From positions 1 to 29,079 of the IMG/VR virus record IMGVR_UViG_3300035016_000045: a stretch of DNA of 29,079 bases. One strand, 5' to 3'. Under the pieces are notes generated by a model. It did no database searches. It was not told the origin of the DNA and was given only the letters and a program-made list of their open reading frames with translations. Origin of the DNA: a virus. Positions 28,954 to 29,079 of this stretch are shown here, in pieces (within the stretch, counting starts at the first letter, position 1; each line of letters opens with the position of its first letter). A program made the position numbers and the translations under genes.

Positions 28954-29079
28954 CTAGGCGGTGTGGACAAAGTGCCTGATCCAAAGTCGGATGGATGCGA
29001 CGAGCACGAAGCCGAGGAAGCTGTCGGCGGTCTTATCGTAGCGGGTGGCCAGTCGGCGGCTGTGTTTCAGCTTTGAGAA
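28954..29079 (-). mobile_element. IS5-family transposase, C-terminal end at the window edge
   Basis: The minus strand encodes the last 41 residues of an IS5-type (IS427-like) DDE transposase before a TAG at 28954: a Lys-rich start, RRLATRYDKTADSF, GFVLVASIRLWI and a short tail. The catalytic DDE residues are not in view because the element runs off the window. I cannot locate the terminal inverted repeat or target duplication. The element lies just upstream of the nusG-like promoter region and may have altered it, or may mark a prophage border. Confidence 0.8.

Overview
The window is most of the late (virion and lysis) half of an HK97-type tailed prophage in a GC-rich alphaproteobacterium, probably of the order Hyphomicrobiales. 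This rests on the gene order and on families seen: P27 small terminase, HK97 portal, protease and capsid, a GTA gp10-like tail chaperone, and an IS5-type transposase fragment at the edge. Tail tube, tape measure and tail-tip genes with no sheath gene point to a siphovirus. The genus cannot be read from the sequence. No integrase, lysogeny repressor or replication genes are in the window, so the prophage boundaries are not resolved.

The virion genes run on the minus strand, right to left. From the right edge: an IS5 transposase tail (28954-29079); a NusG-like protein behind a hairpin that covers its own ribosome binding site (28265-28880); an HNH nuclease (25866-26204); small and large terminase, portal, protease and major capsid protein (24721 down to 19232); a small head-region gene (18876-19163); connector, adaptor, gp10-like and DUF3168-type tail completion proteins (17402 down to 15653); tail tube, two chaperone-like proteins and tape measure (15582 down to 12170); two tail-tip genes and a glycine-rich protein (12170 down to 8966); and a beta-helix tailspike (6162-8924). 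A lysis block follows, with a GH19-type endolysin that has a C-terminal membrane anchor and three small membrane proteins (5053 down to 2744). Many neighbouring genes overlap by ATGA or TGATG or nearly touch, so they are likely translationally coupled.

Plus-strand accessory genes interrupt this late operon at its module boundaries. They are a block with a Cas2-like protein, a tail-anchored protein, a basic protein with a possible sigma-like C-terminus and a 64-residue protein (26272-28092); a DUF7662-like gene plus a helical protein between HNH and small terminase (24758-25880); a four-helix membrane protein with an XRE regulator behind an inverted-repeat promoter region (18125-18811); and an outer-membrane protein (5235-5744). 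Left of the lysis genes are a three-gene minus-strand operon led by a TIGR04255-family protein (1013-2599), a secreted thermonuclease (578-982) and an unrecognised gene (1-507).

The most interesting system-level idea is that the NusG-like protein may control late transcription. Terminator-like hairpins with a UUCG loop, reading in the late direction, lie after the nusG-like gene, just before the connector gene and just before the endolysin gene. The TIGR04255 operon and the Cas2-like block are the best candidates for undescribed accessory or defence functions.
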